From positions 62,001-126,000 of the forward strand of contig JAJQAZ010000003.1 of assembly GCA_021203545.1 (NCBI GenBank): DNA of 64,000 nt. Direction: 5' to 3'. Shown here piece after piece: positions 18,700-27,957 of the stretch. The notes under the pieces are model-generated. The model searched no databases, had not been told where the DNA came from, and saw nothing but the letters and a program-made list of their open reading frames with translations. The position numbers and the translations under genes were made by a program. Each line of letters begins with the position of its first letter. Position 1 is the stretch's first letter. The DNA is from Tannerellaceae bacterium (lineage in GTDB: Bacteria; Bacteroidota; Bacteroidia; Bacteroidales; Tannerellaceae).

Positions 18700-19569
18700 C
18701 TATCTATTCGGAATAACAACCCGCGAGGTAAACGGGTATTTTAAGTTAGAGGATGAGTTATAATGGACTTCTGCTGCCCCGATTTTTAGTTTAGCCCTGA
18801 CTTTAACGGGGATATGATTTTCATCGTCGCCAATCCAGACTTCAGCTGCTTCTTTACTTACCTCAAAAGCATCATCATATATATCTACCCAAAAGTGACG
18901 GGTACTGTATTTCAGGTTTTCGTTTCGTTCTACAATTTCCTGTCCGGTATACCGGAAGCTAACATTTACAATATCCCTTCCTATCGCTACTTTTACCGGG
19001 AATTCATCCCCTGTTTTGATTTTATTCCAGTCGATAGAGCGCAAATACAAGGCAGCACCCATCATATCAAACACGCACCCTGTAGAAACATGTACAGTAT
19101 CAAATTTAGTTCTATTTAAATCATACCGGTGTGAACGGGAAGTTGTATTCTTTCCCTGATACGAGAAAGAAATATTTTCAATTAGGTAATAATTTTTCTC
19201 GTTGGTTCGTTTAGAACTGTACAACAACTTTAAATCGGGAGAGAAATAACATTCTAAGGTATCCCGCATTTTATATACTCTTTCGGCAAAGCCGTTGGTG
19301 CGGAATGTCAGATTATAATTCCAGGCATTCTTTGATTCGAAAGAACTGTTTTTCATTTGAAAGGATGCGGTACCGGCTTTAGGCATCAACAATCCCCATT
19401 TGAAATAAATATTATAATTGATTTGCTCTCCATGATAAAATATATTTTTATCAGGAAGACATTGAGCCACACTCTTAAAACTGTTACCACACAGCAACAG
19501 TAAAATAAGGGGAGTAATCATTCCGCATAGACGGGATATACTCTTATTTGGCGAATTATATAATTTCAT
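18700..19569 (-). CDS. DUF3108 domain periplasmic protein
   Basis: A 289-residue exported protein. An N-terminal hydrophobic segment (LCGMITPLILLLLCGNSF) serves as signal. The mature part starts FYHGEQINYNIYFKWGLLMPKAG and ends in a beta-rich domain (KLKIGAAEVHYNSSSNLKYPF), matching the DUF3108 pattern of Bacteroidetes. Function unknown; related proteins are envelope beta-barrel or lipocalin-like. It lies 1 bp downstream of the Ig-like lipoprotein gene, so the two are an operon. Confidence 0.8.
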   Translation of the reverse strand: MKLYNSPNKSISRLCGMITPLILLLLCGNSFKSVAQCLPDKNIFYHGEQINYNIYFKWGLLMPKAGTASFQMKNSSFESKNAWNYNLTFRTNGFAERVYKMRDTLECYFSPDLKLLYSSKRTNEKNYYLIENISFSYQGKNTTSRSHRYDLNRTKFDTVHVSTGCVFDMMGAALYLRSIDWNKIKTGDEFPVKVAIGRDIVNVSFRYTGQEIVERNENLKYSTRHFWVDIYDDAFEVSKEAAEVWIGDDENHIPVKVRAKLKIGAAEVHYNSSSNLKYPFTSRVVIPNR

Positions 19570-19570
19570 T

Positions 19571-21430
19571 TTAACGTCTGTTTCTATCTCTTTGAACCGG
19601 TTCTTTGGGTTTATTTTTTGTAACGTCCAATGGCTTCTGTTTGTCTAACGGTTCTGCATTGACCTCCCAGTTCTTTTCAACTTCCCAGTTCTGCATCACT
19701 TCTATAGGATCAGGACAGTAATATACCTCCTCCGGTTGTAGTTTCAGGTCATAATTACCCGTATCCCACTCGCCATTGCCATTCACATCGAGTATAAGCC
19801 GCGCATAATATGTATCCGGCTTCAGGTCCATAAAGAGTGCGCCACCATCCGTTACCGTAACTTTACGGACAAGGGCATCACTCTTATTCAATAGTTCTAT
19901 AAAAGAGGGAATCGAGGGATCTATCCCGGACACATAGATATACAGGTGTCCGTACTCATCCCGGGTTCTAAATTTAAAATCTCCTTTATATTTATCATTC
20001 CATTTTCCATAAATACTATAGATCGTAGCCGAATCGGCCTCTAATCTATATTCTTCTCCATATCGCCAGGGTCTACGGAGGTAATAATTCAACGAATTAT
20101 CCGGGTCCGGAAAGAAGTCGAAATCCACAGGAGCCCATACAGTATCTACCCTCTGCGATAAATAAAACACTTCCGGATTCAGATTCAACACCGGTTCATC
20201 AAATGTAATTGAAATTGTATCCCTAAGGTCTTTCGAACCCGTTGCTGTTGTTTTAATATCCAGAAACACAATTTCTTCCTCTTCCCCTTTCTTTGGTTTC
20301 TTTTTAGCCTGCGGACGATTACGCATAACAAGCTGTAGCGTATCAAGTTGAGGCTGTAAAAGATTCAGAGAATCGCTTTTCAGATAGTTTATCTCCAACT
20401 GTAAAGTATCCAATTGCCATACAAGGGAATCCTTTATCCAATAATTAATCGCTTTTCCCTGATCTTCCGGTTGAATAACGTACCAATCTTCACTCTCCGG
20501 AATAAAATTAAGAGGACGCGGATCGGGGAAAGTGTCTACCGGTTCATTAAAACGCAACGTGAACTTATTCTCAACAGTCCGCTCCGGGCGGGTCATATAT
20601 TGTCTGAAAAAATCTTCCTTAAACAAACGCAATTGAATATTGTCCGGCAGGTATTTTGTATATTCCCGGATATAAACCGTATCAATCGTAAGCGAATCCG
20701 CCCAAATGGTATCCTGACGGGTAGCAAGTTCCACAATAGGAACAACCAGCGAATCCAGGAAAGCAATATCTTCACCCGGCTGATCGAACATATAATCCCG
20801 GTTCAGGTCGTTCAAGGCATACAAACGGTACGTACCGGGGGCAATGTTACGGATTGTAAACCGGCCCCGTTCATTGGTACGGGAAGTACGTAAAAAAGGT
20901 TCGGTACGGAAAGCCGAATCTTCCAGATTAACATACAGACCAATGGTAATTCCAGACATAGGTTCCAGATCGCGGGCGTTTAACAAAATACCCGAGACTT
21001 CTAAGGAATCAATTACATCGCCGGTAGAGAATGCAAAAGAGAAATTCTCCAATACATTTTTCTCATTATTATCTGCAATGGAATTGGTAAAGTCTATGGT
21101 ATAGGTTGTATTTTCCTTCAATGTATCTTTTAGTTCAACGATTGCTTTACGGTTTATTGCTTTAATAACCGGAAGATTACGTTGCGGAGGAGTAATGATC
21201 ACATTCTCCATAGGATTCTCAATCTGGATCAATTCATCAAAAACAATCTCAATCCTCTTTCCTGTAAAATTGGTTTGATTGGGAGCAGGATTACTGCTGA
21301 CTACCCGGGGAGGATCATCATCATAAGGGCCTCCTGTAGGCGAAGCCATATTCGCACAGGAATAAATCAGCATGATAATAAATATTACCAGCACCCCTAA
21401 CATACCATTTTTCAACCCCTTATAATCCAT
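19571..21430 (-). CDS. Ig-like domain lipoprotein (BIG_5-type N-terminal domain)
   Basis: The start at 21430 (MDYKGLKNG) gives a lipoprotein signal with lipobox IYSCA at about residue 28. An earlier in-frame ATG at 21457 only adds charged residues. The mature part begins SPTGGPYDDDPPRVVSSNP and the Ig-like domain follows (TFTGKRIEIVFDELIQIENP). A carboxypeptidase-regulatory-like segment comes next (GISGILLNA-type, RGRFTIRNIAPGTYRLYAL), then further strand-rich repeats and a basic, Lys/Pro-rich tail. This architecture is common in conserved Bacteroidetes surface or periplasmic lipoproteins of unknown role. It is cotranscribed with DUF3108. Confidence 0.8.
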   Translation of the reverse strand: MDYKGLKNGMLGVLVIFIIMLIYSCANMASPTGGPYDDDPPRVVSSNPAPNQTNFTGKRIEIVFDELIQIENPMENVIITPPQRNLPVIKAINRKAIVELKDTLKENTTYTIDFTNSIADNNEKNVLENFSFAFSTGDVIDSLEVSGILLNARDLEPMSGITIGLYVNLEDSAFRTEPFLRTSRTNERGRFTIRNIAPGTYRLYALNDLNRDYMFDQPGEDIAFLDSLVVPIVELATRQDTIWADSLTIDTVYIREYTKYLPDNIQLRLFKEDFFRQYMTRPERTVENKFTLRFNEPVDTFPDPRPLNFIPESEDWYVIQPEDQGKAINYWIKDSLVWQLDTLQLEINYLKSDSLNLLQPQLDTLQLVMRNRPQAKKKPKKGEEEEIVFLDIKTTATGSKDLRDTISITFDEPVLNLNPEVFYLSQRVDTVWAPVDFDFFPDPDNSLNYYLRRPWRYGEEYRLEADSATIYSIYGKWNDKYKGDFKFRTRDEYGHLYIYVSGIDPSIPSFIELLNKSDALVRKVTVTDGGALFMDLKPDTYYARLILDVNGNGEWDTGNYDLKLQPEEVYYCPDPIEVMQNWEVEKNWEVNAEPLDKQKPLDVTKNKPKEPVQRDRNRR

Positions 21431-21617
21431 CCGGTTTCTAAATTTTAAATAACACATTTATGTAGGAATGGTTCGGGGATTCAATTAACAGAACTTTAAA
21501 GAATTCTATCGCTTTTATCCACTAAACCGGAACAAAAATAGAGAATTTCCGGGGATTAAGTTAAAATTCGCCGCTCTGTTTTATATTAATCACATTTTAT
21601 TAAATTACTTAACTGAT

Positions 21618-22892
21618 TCAGAGAGGTGTACTTCTCTTCAATAAACGGAAATCTATCTGACAGAAAAGGCACTTCTTTTTCTCGCAATATTCTCTTTTTA
21701 ACTGAATCAATCCCTGACTATCAGCTGCATGACGGGGTATAAGTCCGGCATTTGTAAAGGTAGTAACAATATGGTTTTTCTCTGCGGGTAGCATTTCCAA
21801 TAAACGGATGGCCCGTTCGTTATACTCCGGCTGCCGGGTATGGCTTCCATAAGCAAACAGAATAGGAACAACGGTATTGATCAGGATCAAACGAATCGCA
21901 TCCTCTCCTAATATCTTTACTTTTTTTACTGATGTGCTGGCAAAATGATAATGCGTTTCCCAATAAATGGAAGGAGGTATACGAAAATATTTCTTCAGCT
22001 GATCTGCATCAGGTGTATTCAGAATTACAGAAAAGAGCGTATCATGCTGTGTCAGAATAGCAGCCAGCTGAGCCAGTTTCACATGAGGGAAGTTTCCCGG
22101 CCGGGTACGGAAAGCCCGGAAAAAATAATTCCCATTGGCTTTCAATCCGAATTTATGCTTCAGGAATTGATATTCTTTCTGCAACAAACGATAATACTCC
22201 CCATCATGTTCTTCCTCCAAAAGTCCGGCCTGACCCAGTAACATCGATTCGACCTGCGAACTACTCCCCCGCTGTTTTAATAAAAAACGGTAAGGAAGAT
22301 GACGGGCCAACCATTCGAAGGCATCACTATTGATCCCAAATCCGAAATTACGGGTAAGGGTAATATAAAAGACTTCATTCCAATCCTCCTGATACTGGTC
22401 AAGCAAACATAGTACATCACCCGTCTTTCTTTCCAACCGCTCATTTACCAACGCATCCAGCCACAGGGATTGAAAAATGGGATCGATCTCCCTGAGTCCC
22501 GGCAAACAGGGAATTTGTACATCCCGCCCGAGCAACCATTCGATATTCCGGGAAATATGTTCCGGCACCGGAAGTATAAGATGAGGAATAAACAAACCAT
22601 TCATCCGGTAAACCGGCCTGTCGTATTCGGCAACTACATGTAAAATTACATTATTATAATTTTTATCCTGATGATGTCCGTGCTGATACCAGGCAGAAGA
22701 TTGGGTATGAATCTCTACATTTCCCACCCATGTAGTATCACCGATTAAAACTTTTGCATTCAGGAAATCAGGCCCCGCATCCTGATTATGAATTCCGGGA
22801 TCCAACACAATCACAGGTAAAAGCTCCGTAGTATAAAGATCTACTCCGGCGTAAAGTTTGTATTTCCATACATAATGTAACAGGCGTTCCAT
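21618..22892 (-). CDS. DUF2851 family protein
   Basis: A 424-residue cytosolic protein starting MERLLHYVWKYKLYAG, the usual DUF2851 N-terminus; the in-frame ATG at 22919 is less likely. Conserved family segments are PGIHNQDAGPDFLNAKV, GNVEIHTQSSAWYQHGHHQD and NNVILHVVAEYD. The C-terminus has four cysteine-containing positions (REYCEKKKCLFCQI) that look like a zinc or redox knuckle. Function is not established. It is divergent from dapB, with about 105 bp between. Confidence 0.85.
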   Translation of the reverse strand: MERLLHYVWKYKLYAGVDLYTTELLPVIVLDPGIHNQDAGPDFLNAKVLIGDTTWVGNVEIHTQSSAWYQHGHHQDKNYNNVILHVVAEYDRPVYRMNGLFIPHLILPVPEHISRNIEWLLGRDVQIPCLPGLREIDPIFQSLWLDALVNERLERKTGDVLCLLDQYQEDWNEVFYITLTRNFGFGINSDAFEWLARHLPYRFLLKQRGSSSQVESMLLGQAGLLEEEHDGEYYRLLQKEYQFLKHKFGLKANGNYFFRAFRTRPGNFPHVKLAQLAAILTQHDTLFSVILNTPDADQLKKYFRIPPSIYWETHYHFASTSVKKVKILGEDAIRLILINTVVPILFAYGSHTRQPEYNERAIRLLEMLPAEKNHIVTTFTNAGLIPRHAADSQGLIQLKREYCEKKKCLFCQIDFRLLKRSTPL

Positions 22893-22936
22893 CTTTTCAC
22901 AGTTTAGATTATACCACAAATCTAATTGATTTTCTG

Positions 22937-22944
22937 TATATTTG
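22937..22944 (+). promoter_or_regulatory. -7 box TATATTTG upstream of dapB
   Basis: A perfect TAnnTTTG element 54 bp upstream of dapB. It likely drives the run dapB-lepB-lepB paralogue-wbqC. Confidence 0.55.
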
Positions 22945-22997
22945 TGCCTTTACAATTCAAAAGTTATAAATAAACATCACTATTTTATAAATAAAGT

Positions 22998-23714
22998 ATG
23001 AAAATTGCACTCATAGGCTATGGCAAAATGGGTAAAACGATTGAACAAATCGCCCTTAACAGAGGACATCAGATTGTTGCCATTATCGACATAAACAACA
23101 CAGCAGATTTTGATTCGGAAGCATTTAAATCGGCGGATGTAGCCATCGAATTTACGACTCCGGATACGGCATTTGATAATTATATGAAATGTTTTGCGGC
23201 AAATGTGCCTGTAGTGTCCGGTACAACTGGCTGGCTGGATAAAATAGAAGTAATCAAAGAACAATGTGCCTCTGGAGGACAAACATTTTTCTATGCCTCA
23301 AATTTCAGTATCGGAGTAAATATTTTCTTTGCTTTGAATAAATATCTGGCCCGTATCATGAACAATTTTCCTGCCTATGATGTAAGTATGACGGAAACTC
23401 ATCATATTCATAAACTGGATGCTCCAAGTGGTACGGCAATTACCCTGGCTGAAGGTATCCTGGAAAATGTAGAGCGGAAAAACAACTGGAAGCTGGATAA
23501 AGGAGATTCCCCCACCGATGTAGTGATTAAGGCGATACGGGAAGGAGAAGTTCCGGGTATCCATGAAGTACGATACAATTCGGAAGTAGATTATATCAGT
23601 ATTAAGCACGATGCCAAAAGCCGTTCCGGTTTTGCATTGGGTGCTGTTGTTGCTGCTGAATTTACTGCAACGAAAAAAGGATTTCTGGGTATGGAAGATA
23701 TGTTTCAATTCTAA
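22998..23714 (+). CDS. dapB: 4-hydroxy-tetrahydrodipicolinate reductase
   Basis: A 238-residue enzyme of the lysine/diaminopimelate pathway, reducing HTPA with NAD(P)H. It has the Rossmann loop GYGKMGKTIEQ, EFTTPDTAFDN, GTTGW, the catalytic His pair with Lys in ETHHIHKLDAPSGTA, and the late SRSGFALGAV. Full length. First gene of a tight operon: lepB starts 7 bp later. Confidence 0.97.
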   Translation: MKIALIGYGKMGKTIEQIALNRGHQIVAIIDINNTADFDSEAFKSADVAIEFTTPDTAFDNYMKCFAANVPVVSGTTGWLDKIEVIKEQCASGGQTFFYASNFSIGVNIFFALNKYLARIMNNFPAYDVSMTETHHIHKLDAPSGTAITLAEGILENVERKNNWKLDKGDSPTDVVIKAIREGEVPGIHEVRYNSEVDYISIKHDAKSRSGFALGAVVAAEFTATKKGFLGMEDMFQF

Positions 23715-23720
23715 TCAGGT

Positions 23721-25151
23721 ATGGATTTAAAAAGTCGATTTCAAAAAGTAACGAAAAAGCAGTGGATTAAATTCGGAATCGCTGCCGTACTGTATCTTTT
23801 GTTTACAATCTGGATGCAAAACGGATGGCTGTTATTGGGATTGTTAGTAATAGCCGATATTTTCCTGACTAAGTTTATTCCCTGGGGAGCCTGGAAAAAA
23901 TCGCAGAACCCATCAGTTCGTACAGCCATGGAATGGATTGATGATATTTTATTCGCATTGGTAGCGGTTTATCTTATCAACATATTCATTTTTCAGAATT
24001 ACCAGATACCCAGTTCATCCCTGGAAAAGTCGTTGCTTACCGGCGACTTTTTATTTGTAAGCAAACTAAGTTACGGTCCCCGTGTACCCAATACTCCGTT
24101 ATCTTTCCCACTGGTTCAAAACACCTTACCCCTATTAAATACCAAATCCTATCTGGAGTGGCCTCATTGGGATTACAAAAGGGTAAAAGGATTTGGAAAA
24201 GTACAAAGAGAAGATATTATTGTGTTTAACTTTCCGGCTGGTGATACAATTGCGCTGAAAGTTCAGAACCCCGATTACTATGTACTAAAAGAAACGGAAG
24301 GGATAACCGCTTTAAAACTCAACAAAGCACAGTATGGAGATATTATCTACCGTCCGGTGGATAAAAGAGAAAATTATGTAAAACGTTGCATCGGTATGCC
24401 CGGAGATATACTTAAAATAGTAGACAATCAGGTTTATATTGATGATGTTCCGTTAGAAAACCCCCGTTACCTGCAATTTAACTATTTTGTAGAGACAGAC
24501 GGGGCTCTGACCGAAGATCAGTTCCGCCTGATGAAAATCAGCAAAGAAGACCGGGTATTGGCATCCCGCATACCTTACTATGTACAGTATTTTCCCTATA
24601 TGGGATTCGAACCCAATAATTCAGGACAATATAATCTGATTTATCAACTTCCGCTCACACAGGAAGCTTACGAGATCATGCAAAATCTCTCAATTGTTAA
24701 GAAAATAGTTCGTGAACCTGATTTTATGGGGGGAAATATATATTATCCGGTTGATGCTGATTTGGGTTGGACCCGGGATAATTTTGGTCCTCTATGGATA
24801 CCGGCTAAGGGAGCTACAATTGAGTTGACAGCAGAAAATCTGGCTCTATACCACCGGTGTATCCGTAACTATGAAAACAACACATTAGAGATAAAAGATA
24901 ATCAGGTCCTGATCAATAATGAACCGGCAACAACGTATACGTTTAAATACGATTACTATTTTATGATGGGTGATAACCGTCATAAAAGTTCGGATAGCCG
25001 TACATGGGGATTTGTACCGGAAGACCATATTGTTGGAAAACCCATTATGGTTTGGCTGTCGTTAGACAAAGACCGGGGCTGGTTTGACGGAAAAATACGG
25101 TGGAATCGTTTGTTCCGGTTCGTCCATTCGGAAACACCTCCGGCTCCCTGA
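23721..25151 (+). CDS. lepB: Signal peptidase I
   Basis: A 476-residue S26 peptidase that removes signal peptides at the outer face of the inner membrane. Two N-terminal hydrophobic segments precede the protease part. The nucleophile is in QIPSSSLEKSL (Ser before Leu), the general-base lysine in NYVKRCIGMPGD, and box E reads MMGDNRHKSSDSRTWGFVP. The long insert between boxes (about residues 240-390) is usual in Bacteroidetes LepB. The following gene is a shorter, catalytically degenerate paralogue. Confidence 0.95.
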   Translation: MDLKSRFQKVTKKQWIKFGIAAVLYLLFTIWMQNGWLLLGLLVIADIFLTKFIPWGAWKKSQNPSVRTAMEWIDDILFALVAVYLINIFIFQNYQIPSSSLEKSLLTGDFLFVSKLSYGPRVPNTPLSFPLVQNTLPLLNTKSYLEWPHWDYKRVKGFGKVQREDIIVFNFPAGDTIALKVQNPDYYVLKETEGITALKLNKAQYGDIIYRPVDKRENYVKRCIGMPGDILKIVDNQVYIDDVPLENPRYLQFNYFVETDGALTEDQFRLMKISKEDRVLASRIPYYVQYFPYMGFEPNNSGQYNLIYQLPLTQEAYEIMQNLSIVKKIVREPDFMGGNIYYPVDADLGWTRDNFGPLWIPAKGATIELTAENLALYHRCIRNYENNTLEIKDNQVLINNEPATTYTFKYDYYFMMGDNRHKSSDSRTWGFVPEDHIVGKPIMVWLSLDKDRGWFDGKIRWNRLFRFVHSETPPAP

Positions 25152-25172
25152 TCTGATATAACATTATAAGAT

Positions 25173-26039
25173 GTGGAGAAAAAAGAGAAAAATAAAAAAA
25201 GACAGTCCCGGATATTCTCTGTTTTACTGGGGATAGGCATTGTTACTCTCTTTTTTCTGGTCCGCTGTTTTGCTGTTCAGTCTTTCAGAGTTTCTACCTC
25301 CTTTATGCAGGACGAATTACAACCGGGCGATTTTGTATTGGTAAATAAATTACCTGTCAAAGATAACCCCGGCCGGAACAGGATTATATTGTTATACAGA
25401 TCTTTTTATTACGACAAAAAGCCGTCCTTTTTTGTGAGCCGTTGTATGGGTATGCCCGGCGATACAGTAGAAGTTACAGGCAAAGGGTATATCATAAACA
25501 GTCAATTAATTTCTCCTTCTCCAAACGCTCTTTTTGAATATAGGATCGAAAAGACAATTACCGGCAAATTCACCGGTATTACCCAAAAGCTGGATTTACC
25601 CTACAGAAGCAGGGAGATAAGAGATAATGACGATCTATATACTACCCTTACTATTTTTGAGGAATACCAGATCCGGGAAGAATTAACAGAAACAGAAAAC
25701 AATCTTTTTACCAGTATTGTACCGGAAACGTACAAAATCATTATTCCCGCTAAAAATATGCCTTACCGGGTAGACTCCTTAACTATTCCGCTGATACAGT
25801 TTGCGATTAACAGGGAATCGAACCGGAAAGCACTATTCCGGGATGGGAAACTATTTATTGACGGGAAAGAAAGTAATTTCTTCACATTCAAAGAGGATTA
25901 TTACTGGGTATTATCCGATAATAGTATTCATGCTATCGACTCCCGCCATCTGGGTATTATTCCACGGGATCATATAGTGGGAAACATCTGGTTCCGGTGG
26001 TACAGTAAAAACAAAAAACAACGGTTTAAATTTATCTGA
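25173..26039 (+). CDS. Signal peptidase I paralogue lacking the catalytic Ser and Lys
   Basis: A 288-residue S26-fold protein, GTG start at 25173, one N-terminal membrane helix (about residues 14-34). It aligns with the preceding LepB. RVSTSFMQDELQPGD takes the place of IPSSSLEKSLLTGD, so the residue before Met, the nucleophile Ser, is Phe44. FFVSRCMGMPGD takes the place of YVKRCIGMPGD, so the catalytic Lys is Ser89. Box E reads LSDNSIHAIDSRHLG rather than GDN...SDSR. With both dyad residues replaced it should be proteolytically inactive by the standard mechanism. It may be a pseudoenzyme partner or regulator of LepB; that is inference. Operon with dapB, lepB and wbqC; wbqC starts 2 bp later. 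Confidence 0.9.
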   Translation: MEKKEKNKKRQSRIFSVLLGIGIVTLFFLVRCFAVQSFRVSTSFMQDELQPGDFVLVNKLPVKDNPGRNRIILLYRSFYYDKKPSFFVSRCMGMPGDTVEVTGKGYIINSQLISPSPNALFEYRIEKTITGKFTGITQKLDLPYRSREIRDNDDLYTTLTIFEEYQIREELTETENNLFTSIVPETYKIIIPAKNMPYRVDSLTIPLIQFAINRESNRKALFRDGKLFIDGKESNFFTFKEDYYWVLSDNSIHAIDSRHLGIIPRDHIVGNIWFRWYSKNKKQRFKFI

Positions 26040-26041
26040 AA

Positions 26042-26674
26042 ATGTCTGCAATCTATCTCTCTACTGCTTATCTGGCACCTATACATTATTATAGTAAACT
26101 ATACCATTATCCGGTGGTTTATATAGAGCAGTGGGAAAACTACACTAAACAGACCTACCGTAACCGCTGTACAATTGCCGGGGCAAATGGTCCGTTATCT
26201 CTTTCTGTTCCTATTATTAAACCGGAAACGGCTAAAGGCCTTACAAAAGATATCCGTATATCAGACCATGGTAACTGGCGGCATTTACACTGGAATGCAC
26301 TGGTATCGGCTTACCGGATGAGCCCTTTTTTCGAATATTATGCAGATGATTTCGCCCCTTTCTACCATGAAAAACAATTCGACTTCCTGATTGACTTCAA
26401 TAACGCTTTGCAGGAATTAATTTGCAGATTGTTAGATCTGGAACCAGAAATCCGGTATACGGAAACTTATCAAACGGAGGTCGAAACAGATTTCAGAGAA
26501 GCGATCCGGCCCAAACATGCCCCGGAAGATCCGGCATTCCACCTCCGGCCTTATTATCAGGTATTTCAAAAGAAAAACGGATTCCTGCCTGATCTAAGTA
26601 TTGTAGACCTGCTTTTCAATATGGGACCGGAAGGATTATTGATTCTAAAAGAATCTAAAAATATTTCCGGTTAA
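26042..26674 (+). CDS. WbqC family protein
   Basis: A 210-residue protein with the family start (STAYLAPIHYYSKL), the ENYTKQTYRNRCTIAGANGPLSLSVPI core, and the HWNALVSAYRMSPFFEYYADD segment. WbqC-like proteins occur near polysaccharide and envelope genes; their enzymatic activity is not settled. In Bacteroidales this gene commonly follows lepB, as here with a 2-bp gap. Confidence 0.87.
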   Translation: MSAIYLSTAYLAPIHYYSKLYHYPVVYIEQWENYTKQTYRNRCTIAGANGPLSLSVPIIKPETAKGLTKDIRISDHGNWRHLHWNALVSAYRMSPFFEYYADDFAPFYHEKQFDFLIDFNNALQELICRLLDLEPEIRYTETYQTEVETDFREAIRPKHAPEDPAFHLRPYYQVFQKKNGFLPDLSIVDLLFNMGPEGLLILKESKNISG

Positions 26675-26721
26675 GCATTGTTTTCTTTTTCTTTGCACCC
26701 CGGTTACCAGTAATGATTTTA

Positions 26722-27840
26722 ATGAAAAGATTTTCCCCTCTGTTATTATTTATCTGTTTTATCAGTCAGGCACAACTATCTTCCTTACCGTTAGATGTAC
26801 AGTTGAGTGGCCGTCTGTTTGTAGACGGCAGTTTCTTTGTAAACTCACCGGAACCACTTAACTCCGGTGCTCATATTCCTGATTTACGGTTAGGTGCAAA
26901 AGTCAACATCGGCGAATCATGGTACGGCAGGATGGATATCGGATTGGATCATAACCAGGTAACACTCCGCGACGTCTACATACAATACCGGCAGGATAAT
27001 AATTATTACCGCGTGGGGCATATGCTTAGTACCTACAGTATCGACCAGATAATCAGTACCAACGACTTTGTGTTTAACACACCTGCCAATGCCGGGAGAA
27101 CTTTTTATACCGGACGCCATATAGGGATCACCTTTACCCGGAACATTCCGGCATGGCACTTCTCGCTGGGTGCATTTATGGGAGATAAATTGCTTTCATC
27201 AGATGAAAACCAATCCGGCGTTAATTTTTCCGGACGTGCCGTATGGCGTCGTTCTCCGGAAAAAAGCCATTTATTTCATATAGGCACAGGAGCTGTTTAC
27301 CGGATACCTGATAAAGATCTGTTAACAGGTAAAAGGCCACTTTCTCTGGCCAGCCGCGGCGTTACGGGAATGAATATCCCTTACTTGCTGGATATGCCTG
27401 TAGAGGATGTAAAATACCAGCTACACCACAATCTGGAAGGCTTAGTGTTCCACAACAAATGGTTCGTGCAAACAGAATTTCTACAAACCTACATCCGGCC
27501 AAAACAAGCCAACTATTATGCGTGGGGATATTACCTGCAGGCAGGGTTTCTTATCAAAGGGAACCGCTATAGTTATGATGCACTCGAAGCCGTTCCGATG
27601 ATGCCGGAAGAACCCCGCTCCCTTTTAGTAACCTGCCGTTTTAATATTACCAACCTCAACGATACGGAACATGGATATTATGGAGGGAAACAACAGGATT
27701 TTTCCGTCGGATTAAATTATTATTTCAACCAGTATATTTCCTCCCGGCTGAATTATAACTTTATGCATACAGACCAGTATGCCGCATTGGGGAAAACAAA
27801 TATCCATTTAATACAGGTACGCCTCCAGGTAAAATTCTAA
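26722..27840 (+). CDS. Outer-membrane porin-like protein (OprO/P-like)
   Basis: About 372 residues with a signal peptide (MKRFSPLLLFICFISQA, cleavage near QLSS) and a mature part of alternating amphipathic strands. It ends in an aromatic or charged strand (LIQVRLQVKF) as expected of a beta-barrel C-terminus. The pattern DGSFFVNSPEPLNSGAHIPDLRLGAKVN, then GYYGGKQQDFSVGLNYYFN, resembles phosphate-selective porin O/P proteins. The substrate is unknown. Met codons at 26713 and 26722 are both possible; the second gives the cleaner signal. Confidence 0.75.
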   Translation: MKRFSPLLLFICFISQAQLSSLPLDVQLSGRLFVDGSFFVNSPEPLNSGAHIPDLRLGAKVNIGESWYGRMDIGLDHNQVTLRDVYIQYRQDNNYYRVGHMLSTYSIDQIISTNDFVFNTPANAGRTFYTGRHIGITFTRNIPAWHFSLGAFMGDKLLSSDENQSGVNFSGRAVWRRSPEKSHLFHIGTGAVYRIPDKDLLTGKRPLSLASRGVTGMNIPYLLDMPVEDVKYQLHHNLEGLVFHNKWFVQTEFLQTYIRPKQANYYAWGYYLQAGFLIKGNRYSYDALEAVPMMPEEPRSLLVTCRFNITNLNDTEHGYYGGKQQDFSVGLNYYFNQYISSRLNYNFMHTDQYAALGKTNIHLIQVRLQVKF

Positions 27841-27957
27841 CTTTTTCCCTATTTGCCATAAAATCAATAAATACTGACTGATTCTTTAAAGAGAACAAAA
27901 ATTTAATTGATGATCTTTGGGTTCATTAATTAAGTTTCACTACTCAATTCAGATATC

